Shown here in pieces: positions 1 through 4,676 of a stretch of 6,204 nucleotides of DNA. The stretch lies in the NCBI GenBank assembly GCA_043819035.1, contig JBDRFD010000031.1:1-6204 (forward strand). The letters are read 5' to 3'. Under the pieces are notes generated by a model, which saw only the letters and a list, made by a program, of their open reading frames with translations, ran no database searches and had not been told where the DNA came from. Position numbers and translations under genes: made by a program. The number at the start of each line of letters is the position of its first letter. The first letter of the stretch is position 1. Source of the DNA: UBA2144 sp043819035 (GTDB taxonomy: Bacteria; Patescibacteriota; Gracilibacteria; Peribacterales; Peribacteraceae).

Positions 1-116
1 TCAATGGCTGGATGGTTGGATGGCTCTAAAGAGGCGGCAAGTCTGTTATTCGCTTGCCACGGTCATTCGTGAATGACGTGGCTTGCGAACCATCCAACCA
101 TCCAACCATCCAATCA
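1..116. repeat. tandem-inverted repeat hairpin upstream of rpsK (8-nt unit)
   Basis: The left arm (6-23) contains GGATGGTT-type units and the right arm (89-112) has three tandem ACCATCCA units. Bases 6-23 pair with 90-107 at 17 of 18 positions; the single mismatch is C8 opposite A. The left arm may continue upstream of the window. The right arm ends about 10 nt before the rpsK start, so the element fills most of the visible leader. It has the same architecture as the other intergenic elements here but its own unit sequence. Function is unknown; it does not look like an intrinsic terminator because there is no T-run after the stem. Confidence 0.8.
36..82 (+). other. overlapping hairpins in the loop of the rpsK leader repeat
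   Basis: Two hairpins lie inside the spacer of the larger inverted repeat. The first pairs GGCAAG (36-41) with CTTGCC (53-58). The second pairs 56-68 with 71-82 through 12 base pairs with one bulged G and almost no loop. They share bases 56-58, so both cannot form completely at once. This is seen directly. A role in RNA switching or as a DNA cruciform is only an inference. Confidence 0.5.
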
Positions 117-125
117 TTTGTTCTA

Positions 126-524
126 ATGGCTACCCCCAAGAAACCAGCAAAGGCTCGCAAGAAGAAGATCAAGCGCACTGTGCCCAAAGCACGTGTGTGC
201 ATTTATGCGGGGGAGAACAATACGATCATTACCTTCACGGATCCGGAAGGGAACAAGCTGGGTGGATCGAGCTGCGGAGGTGCGGGATTCCGCGGGACAC
301 GCAAATCGACGCCCTATGCAGCCAAAGTTGCCGCAGAGAAGGCAGTGGAAGCAGTGCAAGGTTTTGGGATTGAGTCGGTTCAAGTCGAAATCAAAGGTCT
401 TGGACCCGGTCGCGAGCAGGCCATTCGCGGCATTCAGGGTACAGGTATCGGCCTCGATGCCATTATTGATCGCACACCTATTGCCCATGGGGGCTGCCGA
501 CCTAAGAGGCGGCGACGTGTTTAG
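126..524 (+). CDS. rpsK: 30S ribosomal protein S11
   Basis: S11 is a 30S platform protein that contacts 16S rRNA near the mRNA exit region. The 132-residue product matches the family almost end to end: a basic N-terminal extension (residues 2-18), the NNTIITFTDPEGN segment (31-43), GFRGTRKSTPYAA (54-66), GLGPGREQAIR (91-101) and the C-terminal IAHGGCRPKRRRRV (119-132). The ATG at 126 is chosen because S11 homology begins there; the open frame extends upstream to 54, but those codons lie in the hairpin repeat and encode nothing S11-like. No Shine-Dalgarno sequence precedes the start. It is first in the visible operon, normally after rpsM, which would lie just off the left edge. It ends in TAG, 36 nt before rpsD. 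Confidence 0.98.
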   Translation: MATPKKPAKARKKKIKRTVPKARVCIYAGENNTIITFTDPEGNKLGGSSCGGAGFRGTRKSTPYAAKVAAEKAVEAVQGFGIESVQVEIKGLGPGREQAIRGIQGTGIGLDAIIDRTPIAHGGCRPKRRRRV

Positions 525-529
525 TTTTT

Positions 530-560
530 GTTAATTGTTAGCTGTTAACTGTCAATTGTT
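530..560. repeat. tandem 7-nt repeat between rpsK and rpsD
   Basis: Four contiguous 7-nt units, GTTAATT, GTTAGCT, GTTAACT and GTCAATT (530-557), are followed by a partial GTT that abuts the rpsD start codon. The unit is close to its own reverse complement, so the tract is both a tandem and an inverted repeat; for example AATTG (533-537) can pair with CAATT (553-557). It occupies nearly the whole 36-nt gap and leaves no room for a separate ribosome binding site. Confidence 0.75.
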
Positions 561-1178
561 ATGAAGTATACTGGACCAAAAGCAAAGCGCTGCAGAAGAC
601 AAGGGACTAATATCTACGGAAGCGACAAGTACGACAAGATATTGCAGCGAAAACCTCAGGGCCCTGGAAAGGGACCACGTGTGCGCATGGGAAGAAAGTC
701 TGAATACGCGCAGCAGCTTGGAGAGAAGCAGAAGGTGCGCGATATGTATGGCCTCTCTGAACGCCAGTTCTTCAATCTATACAAAGAAGCTGCCGGTTCC
801 AGGGAGCAGACGGGAGATGCGTTCAAACAAGCACTGGAGCGCCGTCTCGACAATGCGATTTATCGTGCGGGTTTTGCGCTTACACGCTTACAAGCACGGC
901 AATTCACAAGCCACGGTCATTTTATGATCAACGGCCGACGTGTCACCGTTCCCTCCTACCGTCTGCGGGAAGGTGACACTATCGAAGTTCGGGATCGCTC
1001 CAAGAACTCTCCTGTCTTTGGCCCCATCGTGGAAGCACATGATAAGTACATGCCTCCCGGATGGATGAAAGTGGATAGCGGTTCCATGAAGATCGAAATC
1101 GTTTCCTTGCCCGATCCTCAGTCTGCAGAACAGGCTGTGGATATGAGGCAGGTGATTGAGTTCTATTCCAGAAAATAG
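561..1178 (+). CDS. rpsD: 30S ribosomal protein S4
   Basis: S4 is a primary 16S rRNA-binding protein that nucleates 30S body assembly and, in several bacteria, represses translation of its own operon. The product has 205 residues, the standard bacterial length. It begins MKYTGPKAKRCRRQG, then an N-terminal region with QQLGEKQKVRDMYGLSERQF (51-70), the S4 RNA-binding domain (about 92-144, with LERRLDNAIYRAGF and INGRRVTVPSYRLREGD), and the usual C-terminal IVSLPDPQ...VIEFYSRK. Only one cysteine (C11) lies in the N-terminal part, so this is the form without a zinc-binding cysteine cluster. The start directly follows a 7-nt tandem repeat and lacks a Shine-Dalgarno sequence. Placement immediately before rpoA is the conserved bacterial order. 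It ends in TAG. Confidence 0.98.
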   Translation: MKYTGPKAKRCRRQGTNIYGSDKYDKILQRKPQGPGKGPRVRMGRKSEYAQQLGEKQKVRDMYGLSERQFFNLYKEAAGSREQTGDAFKQALERRLDNAIYRAGFALTRLQARQFTSHGHFMINGRRVTVPSYRLREGDTIEVRDRSKNSPVFGPIVEAHDKYMPPGWMKVDSGSMKIEIVSLPDPQSAEQAVDMRQVIEFYSRK

Positions 1179-1211
1179 CATGTTGAATCTATTATCTATA
1201 ACGAAGGCTTT

Positions 1212-1293
1212 AAAATTCAGAATTCAGAATTTCGAGTATAACCAGAAAGTTGGAGCTGGTAATTTTGAATTCTGAATTCTGCATTTCTGAATT
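1212..1293. repeat. tandem-inverted repeat hairpin between rpsD and rpoA (7-nt unit)
   Basis: The left arm has tandem CAGAATT units (1218-1231). The right arm carries the inverse, and AATTCTGAATTCTG (1268-1281) is an exact 14-nt reverse complement of 1218-1231. After one mismatch four more pairs form (1213-1216 with 1283-1286), and another copy of the inverted motif lies at 1286-1293. The 36-nt spacer holds a small ACCAG/CTGGT stem (1241-1245 with 1256-1260). The arms are AT-rich and contain overlapping EcoRI-like GAATTC palindromes. No gene lies in the 173-nt gap 1179-1351. Confidence 0.85.
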
Positions 1294-1296
1294 GCC

Positions 1297-1329
1297 CTTC
1301 ACACTTTCGGTGAAGTAGTAGTCTTCACC
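1297..1329 (+). promoter_or_regulatory. mutually exclusive hairpins in the rpoA leader
   Basis: The central segment GTGAAG (1310-1315) can pair with CTTCAC upstream (1297-1302). Extended by one base as GGTGAAG (1309-1315), it can instead pair with CTTCACC downstream (1323-1329). The two stems compete for the same bases. The downstream stem is longer (7 bp, 7-nt loop) and ends 22 nt before the rpoA ATG; the intervening stretch is pyrimidine-rich (1331-1351). The pairing is visible. Control of rpoA translation, for example by S4 encoded just upstream, is inference by analogy with S4 autoregulation of the alpha operon in E. coli, which acts at a different site. Confidence 0.4.
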
Positions 1330-1351
1330 ATTCTCCCTTCCCCTTCCCATC

Positions 1352-2350
1352 ATGCATATCATTCAGGAAGAAATCGGTCCCCCGGTGTTCAGCGCTACCC
1401 CGTCAAAAAAAGGGGACGATACACATTCTGTATTTATTATCGCACCGCTTCCTTCCGGGTATGGAGTCACGTTGGGGAATGCCCTGCGCCGTTCGCTCCT
1501 CTCCAGCCTACCGGGCACCACTGTGACTTCTGTGCGTATTAAAGGGGTTCATCATGAGTACACGACCCTCAAGGGAGTGCACGAGTCTGTGGTCGACATT
1601 TGTTTGAATCTCAAACAATTGAAGCTGCGCAAATTCAACAAAGATCCAGAAATAGTTACTCTTGAGGCGAAAGGACCAAAGACGATTAAGGCAAAAGACC
1701 TCAAGGTATCTTCTGATATTGAAATTCTTGATCCGGATCTGGTTATTATGACCCTGGAGAAAGGTGGTGAGATAGACATGGATATCACAGTCGAGAAAGG
1801 TGTGGGTTATGCGCCGGCTGCGGAGCGTAACAAGAAACAGAATGAGCCGGGTTTGATTCACATTGATGCTGTTTTTAGTCCTGTAGAGAAAGTTCGTTTC
1901 GATGTGGAGTCCGCGCGCGTCGGGCAGCGAACGAACCTGGATAAACTTATTGTGGATGTTAAAACGAACGGATCATTGACGGCGGAAGAGGCGGTGCAAT
2001 TCGCATCACAACTTCTAAAGAGCTATTTTGAGTACTTCTCGAGCGCCGATAAGATTGTTGAGAGTGAGTTTGTTGCCGACTTCTCGCGTTCTGGAATACA
2101 AGGGATGTCAGACGACGAAGCAATGCCAATCAAGGAAAGCTACACACCGATTGAAATCCTCAATTTCTCTCCGCGCACACTCAATGCCCTTATCAATGCT
2201 GGAGTGGGAAGCATAGAACAGCTTACCAAGTGCACCGAAGCATCCTTGAGTAATTTCCGCGGATTTGGTGCAAAAGCGCTGGATGAAGTGCGAAAGACAC
2301 TCGCAGAGCGGGGGGGGCTGTCACTTTCTGATGATTCTATAGATGCATAA
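1352..2350 (+). CDS. rpoA: DNA-directed RNA polymerase subunit alpha
   Basis: The alpha subunit dimerises to start assembly of the core RNA polymerase and contacts promoter UP elements and activators. The 332-residue product is full length. The N-terminal domain (about 1-235) includes PLPSGYGVTLGNALRRSLL (32-50) and HEYTTLKGVHESVVDICLNL (68-87). A short linker precedes the C-terminal domain (about 262-325; SPRTLNALINAGVGSIEQL, then GFGAKALDEVRKTLAERGG). Aligned by eye with E. coli, the UP-element contacts R265, N268, G296 and K298 correspond to R275, N278, G306 and K308, so DNA contact by this domain looks intact. K271 is replaced by I281. The start follows a pyrimidine-rich leader without a Shine-Dalgarno sequence. 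It ends in TAA. Confidence 0.98.
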   Translation: MHIIQEEIGPPVFSATPSKKGDDTHSVFIIAPLPSGYGVTLGNALRRSLLSSLPGTTVTSVRIKGVHHEYTTLKGVHESVVDICLNLKQLKLRKFNKDPEIVTLEAKGPKTIKAKDLKVSSDIEILDPDLVIMTLEKGGEIDMDITVEKGVGYAPAAERNKKQNEPGLIHIDAVFSPVEKVRFDVESARVGQRTNLDKLIVDVKTNGSLTAEEAVQFASQLLKSYFEYFSSADKIVESEFVADFSRSGIQGMSDDEAMPIKESYTPIEILNFSPRTLNALINAGVGSIEQLTKCTEASLSNFRGFGAKALDEVRKTLAERGGLSLSDDSIDA

Positions 2351-2405
2351 TTATTTACACTGTCTATTGGCAATTAAATCAAATACCCGCTTGTCGGACG
2401 TGCAG

Positions 2406-2471
2406 GTCAAACGTCAAACGTCAAACGTCAAACGTTCAAAGATAAGTGATGTTCGGCTTGTGACGTTCGAC
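2406..2471. repeat. tandem-inverted repeat between rpoA and rplQ (7-nt unit)
   Basis: Four perfect tandem copies of GTCAAAC (2406-2433) are followed by a decayed GTTCAAA (2434-2440). After a 10-nt spacer, three units occur in inverse orientation: read on the minus strand they are GTCGAAC (2465-2471), GTCACAA (2458-2464) and GCCGAAC (2451-2457). The left arm is homogeneous and the right arm diverged, suggesting recent amplification or correction within the left arm only. The 153-nt gap 2351-2503 holds no gene and no convincing promoter. Confidence 0.85.
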
Positions 2472-2503
2472 AAAATGCAATAGCTTTGTTGACCCCTTTA
2501 TTG

Positions 2504-2983
2504 ATGCGCCATCAAATGTCCAAACAACGGCTCAAGCAAAAACCGGCTCACGCCCGGATGCTCAAACGCAATCTGGTGACCTCGCTTCTCTTGTATGAAT
2601 CCGTGCGGACTACCAAGAGGCGTGCGAAAGCCATTCAGCCCACCATTGATCGGCTCATTACGGTTGCCAAAACGCGCCCTCCTCATATTGCGATCCGGTT
2701 CATCAATAGCACCGTGACCGACAAGAATGCGAGTCGCAAAGTGATGGAAGTGTACAGGGAGCGTTACAGTGGTCGTACCTCCGGTCTTACACGCATGGTT
2801 CCCGTGGGCGAACGCAAAGGGGATGGGGCGGAGTTGGTAGATCTGAGTTTGGTGGAAGGAGTTGGGAGTTCTGGGGATCGGAATCCGGAATCCGGAATCC
2901 GGAAACCGAGAGAGTCCAATGTTCGAATTCCGAATTCCGAATTCCGTACTAAGAAAGAATCTAAGCCAAATAAAACATTATGA
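2504..2983 (+). CDS. rplQ: 50S ribosomal protein L17 with repeat-encoded C-terminal tail
   Basis: L17 is a 50S protein near the peptide exit tunnel. Residues 1-118 match the family: MRHQMSKQRLKQKPAHARML, NLVTSLLLYESVRTTKRRAKAI, LITVAKT (51-57) and the closing GERKGDGAELVDLSLVE. The ATG at 2504 is preferred over the in-frame TTG at 2486 because L17 classically begins MRH. The product is 159 residues against about 115-130 in typical bacteria. The extra 40 residues include R126-R148, encoded by the inverted-repeat element at 2879-2945, then a short Lys-rich end. The stop TGA (2981-2983) overlaps the rplM ATG as ATGA, suggesting translational coupling. No Shine-Dalgarno sequence is seen. The tail is low-complexity, basic and probably disordered (inference). 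Confidence 0.95.
   Translation: MRHQMSKQRLKQKPAHARMLKRNLVTSLLLYESVRTTKRRAKAIQPTIDRLITVAKTRPPHIAIRFINSTVTDKNASRKVMEVYRERYSGRTSGLTRMVPVGERKGDGAELVDLSLVEGVGSSGDRNPESGIRKPRESNVRIPNSEFRTKKESKPNKTL
2879..2945. repeat. tandem-inverted repeat inside the 3' end of rplQ (7-nt unit)
   Basis: The left arm has three CGGAATC units and one CGGAAAC (2879-2906). The right arm has three GAATTCC units (2925-2945), the inverse of CGGAATT. Left and right units differ by one transition (C versus T) repeated in every unit, so each arm is uniform internally but differs from its partner. In the sense RNA this puts a C-A mismatch in each unit; in the antisense strand it would be a G-U wobble. The element is translated in all three codon phases because the unit is 7 nt. 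It lies 34 nt before the rplM start, where an intergenic element would otherwise sit. Confidence 0.85.
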
Positions 2984-3402
2984 AAACTTCAACAGTTCTC
3001 CCACCGGCTCCAAAATGGCTGCTGATTGATGCAGATGGGCAGTCGCTCGGGCGATTGTCGGCGCAGGTTGCTATGCTTCTTCGCGGAAAACACCGACCCG
3101 GATTTTCTCCTCATCAGCTTTGTGGTGATCAAGTGATTGTCATTAATGCAGCGAAGCTTAGTTTTCACCCAACAAAGCTCCATCGCAAGGTGTACAACAG
3201 GCATACGGGATTTCAAGGGAACCTCAAGACGATGTCATTCAAGGAATTGATGGAAAAAGATCCAAGCCAAGTTATAGAGAAGGCGGTAAAAGGTATGTTG
3301 CCACCCAACCGATTGCGTATACAAATGCTCAAGAGACTTCGCGTTTACGTTGACGATAAACATGATCATGAAGCACAAAACCCCGTTCCCTTTCCGTTAT
3401 AA
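2980..3402 (+). CDS. rplM: 50S ribosomal protein L13
   Basis: L13 is an early-assembly 50S protein that binds 23S rRNA. The 140-residue product is normal length (E. coli 142) and carries the family landmarks: WLLIDADGQSLGRLSAQVA (13-31), LLRGKHRPGFSPH (33-45), GDQVIVINAAKL (49-60), VYNRHTGFQGNLK (71-83), the signature VIEKAVKGMLPPNRLRIQML (98-117) and the C-terminal RVYVDDKHDHEAQNP. The ATG at 2980 is the family start and overlaps the rplQ stop by 4 nt, so reinitiation after rplQ is plausible; no Shine-Dalgarno sequence is present. The rplM-rpsI pair is conserved in bacteria, here joined to the alpha operon. It ends in TAA, 123 nt before rpsI. Confidence 0.98.
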   Translation: MKTSTVLPPAPKWLLIDADGQSLGRLSAQVAMLLRGKHRPGFSPHQLCGDQVIVINAAKLSFHPTKLHRKVYNRHTGFQGNLKTMSFKELMEKDPSQVIEKAVKGMLPPNRLRIQMLKRLRVYVDDKHDHEAQNPVPFPL

Positions 3403-3440
3403 TGATTTATCTTTCTCCAAATATAATCAATTTAAAGCAT

Positions 3441-3490
3441 GTTAGCTTATTAGCATTAGCTAATTAGCTAACTGCTAATAGCTAATTGCT
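3441..3490. repeat. tandem-inverted repeat hairpin between rplM and rpsI (TTAGC/GCTAA)
   Basis: TTAGC cores recur at 3442, 3450, 3456 and 3464, then the inverse GCTAA at 3459, 3467, 3474 and 3481, with spacings of 6 to 8 nt. The two series overlap in the middle. The segment 3442-3460 can pair with 3467-3485 with a one-nucleotide bulge on each side and a 6-nt loop. It lies 35 nt before the rpsI start. No T-run follows the stem, so it does not resemble an intrinsic terminator, and termination here would cut rpsI from its operon. Nothing else is visible in the 123-nt gap. Confidence 0.85.
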
Positions 3491-3525
3491 TCTAAGTTCC
3501 CAAATCATTTCCAAATAATCCCATC

Positions 3526-3933
3526 ATGTCCTCTACATCCACAAAACGGCAATATCACTACAGCGCAGGCAAGCGCAAGACTGCCATTGCACGTGTGAAG
3601 CTTTTTGAGGGTGGATCGGGAGACGTTAAAATTAACGGGAAAAACATGAAGGAATGTATGAAGGGTGTAGCACGAGAAAATGCGTTGGCACCGCTCACAA
3701 TGACCGATAACGCAAAAGTCTTTGATATTGAAATCACGGTGCAGGGAGGAGGAAAGTCATCTCAGTCCGATGCCATCCGACACGGTATCAGCCGCGCACT
3801 TGTTCTGTATAATCCGGAGTTGCGCTCGGTGCTAAAAAAAGAAGGTTTTCTACGTCGTGATGCGCGTATAAAGGAAAGGAAGAAGCCGGGACTCAAGAGA
3901 GCGAGGAGAGCGCCACAGTGGGCGAAAAGATAA
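3526..3933 (+). CDS. rpsI: 30S ribosomal protein S9
   Basis: S9 sits in the 30S head, and its C-terminal tail reaches the P-site tRNA. The 135-residue product has YSAGKRKTAIARVKLFEGG (12-30), VKINGKNM (34-41), the GGGKSSQSDAIRHGISRALV block (74-93), LRRDARIKERKKPGLKRARR (109-128) and the C-terminal PQWAKR, with the conserved terminal Lys-Arg. The ATG at 3526 is the only start giving a normal N terminus; it follows TCCCATC and has no Shine-Dalgarno sequence. The same TCCCATC-ATG string precedes rpoA. It ends in TAA, and the region beyond is convergent with a minus-strand gene, so this is probably the end of the ribosomal operon. Confidence 0.98.
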   Translation: MSSTSTKRQYHYSAGKRKTAIARVKLFEGGSGDVKINGKNMKECMKGVARENALAPLTMTDNAKVFDIEITVQGGGKSSQSDAIRHGISRALVLYNPELRSVLKKEGFLRRDARIKERKKPGLKRARRAPQWAKR

Positions 3934-3937
3934 TATC

Positions 3938-4156
3938 TAGGTGATTAGGTGATAGGTGTTAGGTTTGGGGTAAAGGTTAAGGACGCTCTGATTAACTAAG
4001 TCTGCTTTACATCCAACAGTCGCGATTCGGCTAATGGTGGCAAAGTAACTATTGATATAGATGGTTAATCAGAGCGTCCTTAATAGGGAGTAAAGGTTTT
4101 TACCTATTCCCTGATGGCCTCTTCCCCAAACCTAATCACCTAAAACCTAACACCTA
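3938..4156. repeat. tandem-inverted repeat hairpin between convergent genes, interrupted by a MITE
   Basis: The left arm (3938-3970) has four TAGGTNN units then GGGG. The right arm (4124-4156) is the inverse, CCCC then four units; both are 33 nt and share an exact 12-nt TTAGGTTTGGGG. The arms continue inward: if the MITE-like insertion and one TTAA are removed, left-arm sequence up to 4092 aligns gap-free with the complement of 4105-4123 (12 of 19 Watson-Crick plus 4 wobble pairs). A small hairpin, AGGT/ACCT (4094-4105), closes the loop. Being palindromic and between converging genes, it could terminate both transcripts, but there is no clear T-run on either side. No gene is visible in 3934-4159. 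Confidence 0.85.
3977..4083. mobile_element. MITE-like insertion with 16-bp TIRs and TTAA duplication
   Basis: TTAAGGACGCTCTGATTAAC (3977-3996) has an exact 20-nt reverse complement at 4064-4083, separated by 67 nt. The outer four bases of each are the palindrome TTAA, so the element is best read as 99 bp (3981-4079) with 16-bp terminal repeats flanked by a TTAA duplication. The target reading is supported because deleting the element plus one TTAA restores register in the surrounding hairpin. The interior (3997-4063) has no open reading frame of note and no strong internal palindrome. A 16-bp TIR and a 4-bp YTAR target fit what is known of IS5-type elements, but the mobilising transposase is not in the window, so the family is a guess. 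Confidence 0.7.
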
Positions 4157-4159
4157 AAA

Positions 4160-4516
4160 TCAAGTGACGACCATCTTCATATAATAAAGACTCGTCCCAT
4201 CTTCCGTATCCAAAATAAACTTCGCATCCAACGTGGAAAGCTCCGTAATCGTCTGGCACATCTTCAGAAGCATAGTGGCAGGCAGGCTGATGCCGGATTC
4301 CAGGCAGGTGGCGCACAAGCCTGCTGCATCCTGTGAGCGCAAATACGGATCTCCTTTTTCTCCAATGATACTGCACAGAGATTCCTGCACTTTCAGGATA
4401 TAGCGTTCGATGTACATCTCCAGTTCTTCCACGGGCAGGTCATGCACCTCGGGGAGTGCCTCGAGTATGTCGAGGTCGCTGTGAATGGCGTGCGCGATGC
4501 AGGCTTCGATGGACAT
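4160..4516 (-). CDS. hypothetical protein, 118 aa
   Basis: I do not recognise this protein. It begins MSIEACIAHAIHSDLDILEAL and has 118 residues, no signal peptide and no membrane segment. The N-terminal half is acidic and predicted by eye to be mostly helical (about 3-50). A Cys-rich middle has C48, a C68-A-T-C71 pair and C87; C68/C71 could bind metal or form a disulfide, but no family match supports this. The end (92-118) looks beta-rich, with KFILDTEDGTSLYYMKMVVT. Support for it being real: a well-spaced sigma70-like promoter just upstream, an open frame as long as the available space, and convergence with rpsI rather than overlap. It ends in TGA at the edge of the convergent hairpin. No Shine-Dalgarno sequence is visible. 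Confidence 0.7.
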   Translation of the reverse strand: MSIEACIAHAIHSDLDILEALPEVHDLPVEELEMYIERYILKVQESLCSIIGEKGDPYLRSQDAAGLCATCLESGISLPATMLLKMCQTITELSTLDAKFILDTEDGTSLYYMKMVVT

Positions 4517-4539
4517 GATTGTGTTTGTGTTAGTTCATC

Positions 4540-4568
4540 ATTGTAGCACAAACAGTGTTGGGAGACAA
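4540..4568 (-). promoter_or_regulatory. sigma70-like promoter for the minus-strand hypothetical gene
   Basis: Read on the minus strand: -35 TTGTCT (4563-4568), exactly 17 nt of spacer, then -10 TACAAT (4540-4545). The start codon lies 23 nt after the -10, implying a leader of roughly 15-17 nt. The -35 matches 4 of 6 consensus bases and the -10 matches 5 of 6. The promoter overlaps a small inverted repeat: GTTTGTG (4523-4529) with CACAAAC (4547-4553), extended by GATTGT (4517-4522) with ACAATC (4565-4570), which could be an operator or coincidence. Confidence 0.5.
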
Positions 4569-4585
4569 TCTTTCGTTTGACGGAA

Positions 4586-4662
4586 GAAACCAAGGAAACC
4601 AAAGAAACCGAGGGATACTGTTCATATTTGGATTCTTTGGTTTCCTCGGATTCTTTGGTTTC
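4586..4662. repeat. tandem-inverted repeat in the divergent intergenic region (9-nt unit)
   Basis: The left arm has three 9-nt units: GAAACCAAG, GAAACCAAA and GAAACCGAG (4586-4612). The right arm, read on the minus strand from 4662, has GAAACCAAA, GAATCCGAG, GAAACCAAA and a partial GAATCC (down to 4630). The arms can pair over about 27 nt around a short loop. This is the only element here with a 9-nt period, which keeps one reading frame and makes Glu-Thr-Lys style peptides in spurious open frames on both strands. It lies between the minus-strand promoter and the TPR gene start, ending 14 nt before the latter. Confidence 0.85.
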
Positions 4663-4663
4663 A

Positions 4664-4669
4664 TATACT
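4664..4669 (+). promoter_or_regulatory. candidate -10 box for the TPR membrane gene
   Basis: TATACT (4664-4669) matches 5 of 6 bases of the -10 consensus and ends only 7 nt before the ATG at 4677. If used, transcription would start at or next to the start codon, giving a leaderless or nearly leaderless mRNA. The hexamer at the ideal -35 spacing (4641-4646, TTTCCT) is poor and falls inside the repeat arm, so the call rests on the -10 alone. Confidence 0.35.
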
Positions 4670-4676
4670 ATGATTG

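Noticed and set aside
54..125. A longer N terminus for S11 from an upstream in-frame ATG-like start
   Set aside because: The extra 24 codons are encoded by the leader hairpin and have no S11 similarity.
2168..2190. Apparent loss of the UP-element contact Arg265 in the alpha C-terminal domain
   Set aside because: A first alignment was shifted. Anchoring on the downstream AGV and GFGAK motifs puts R275 and N278 at the E. coli R265 and N268 positions.
2354..2379. Possible promoter in the rpoA-rplQ gap (TTTACA ... TTAAAT)
   Set aside because: The spacing is only 14 nt and the -10 is weak; not supportable.
2406..2433. Perfect short direct repeats that might suggest a CRISPR-like array
   Set aside because: Units are 7 nt and contiguous, without unique spacers; none of the eight elements has CRISPR dimensions.
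2981..2983. TGA as a sense codon (code 25, Gracilibacteria-type)
   Set aside because: TGA ends rplQ exactly at the rplM overlap, and also ends the TPR gene and the minus-strand gene; no conserved gene needs TGA read through.
3441..3490. Intergenic hairpins read as Rho-independent terminators
   Set aside because: Stems are AT-rich and imperfect, with no following T-run, and they lie between genes that should be co-transcribed. Termination is left open only for the convergent element after rpsI.
3970..4098. Direct repeat GTAAAGGTT at 3970-3978 and 4090-4098 as a target-site duplication of the MITE
   Set aside because: The right copy is not adjacent to the terminal repeat. The TTAA reading restores the hairpin register and explains the boundary better; the 9-nt repeat more likely reflects the arm's own repetitive sequence.
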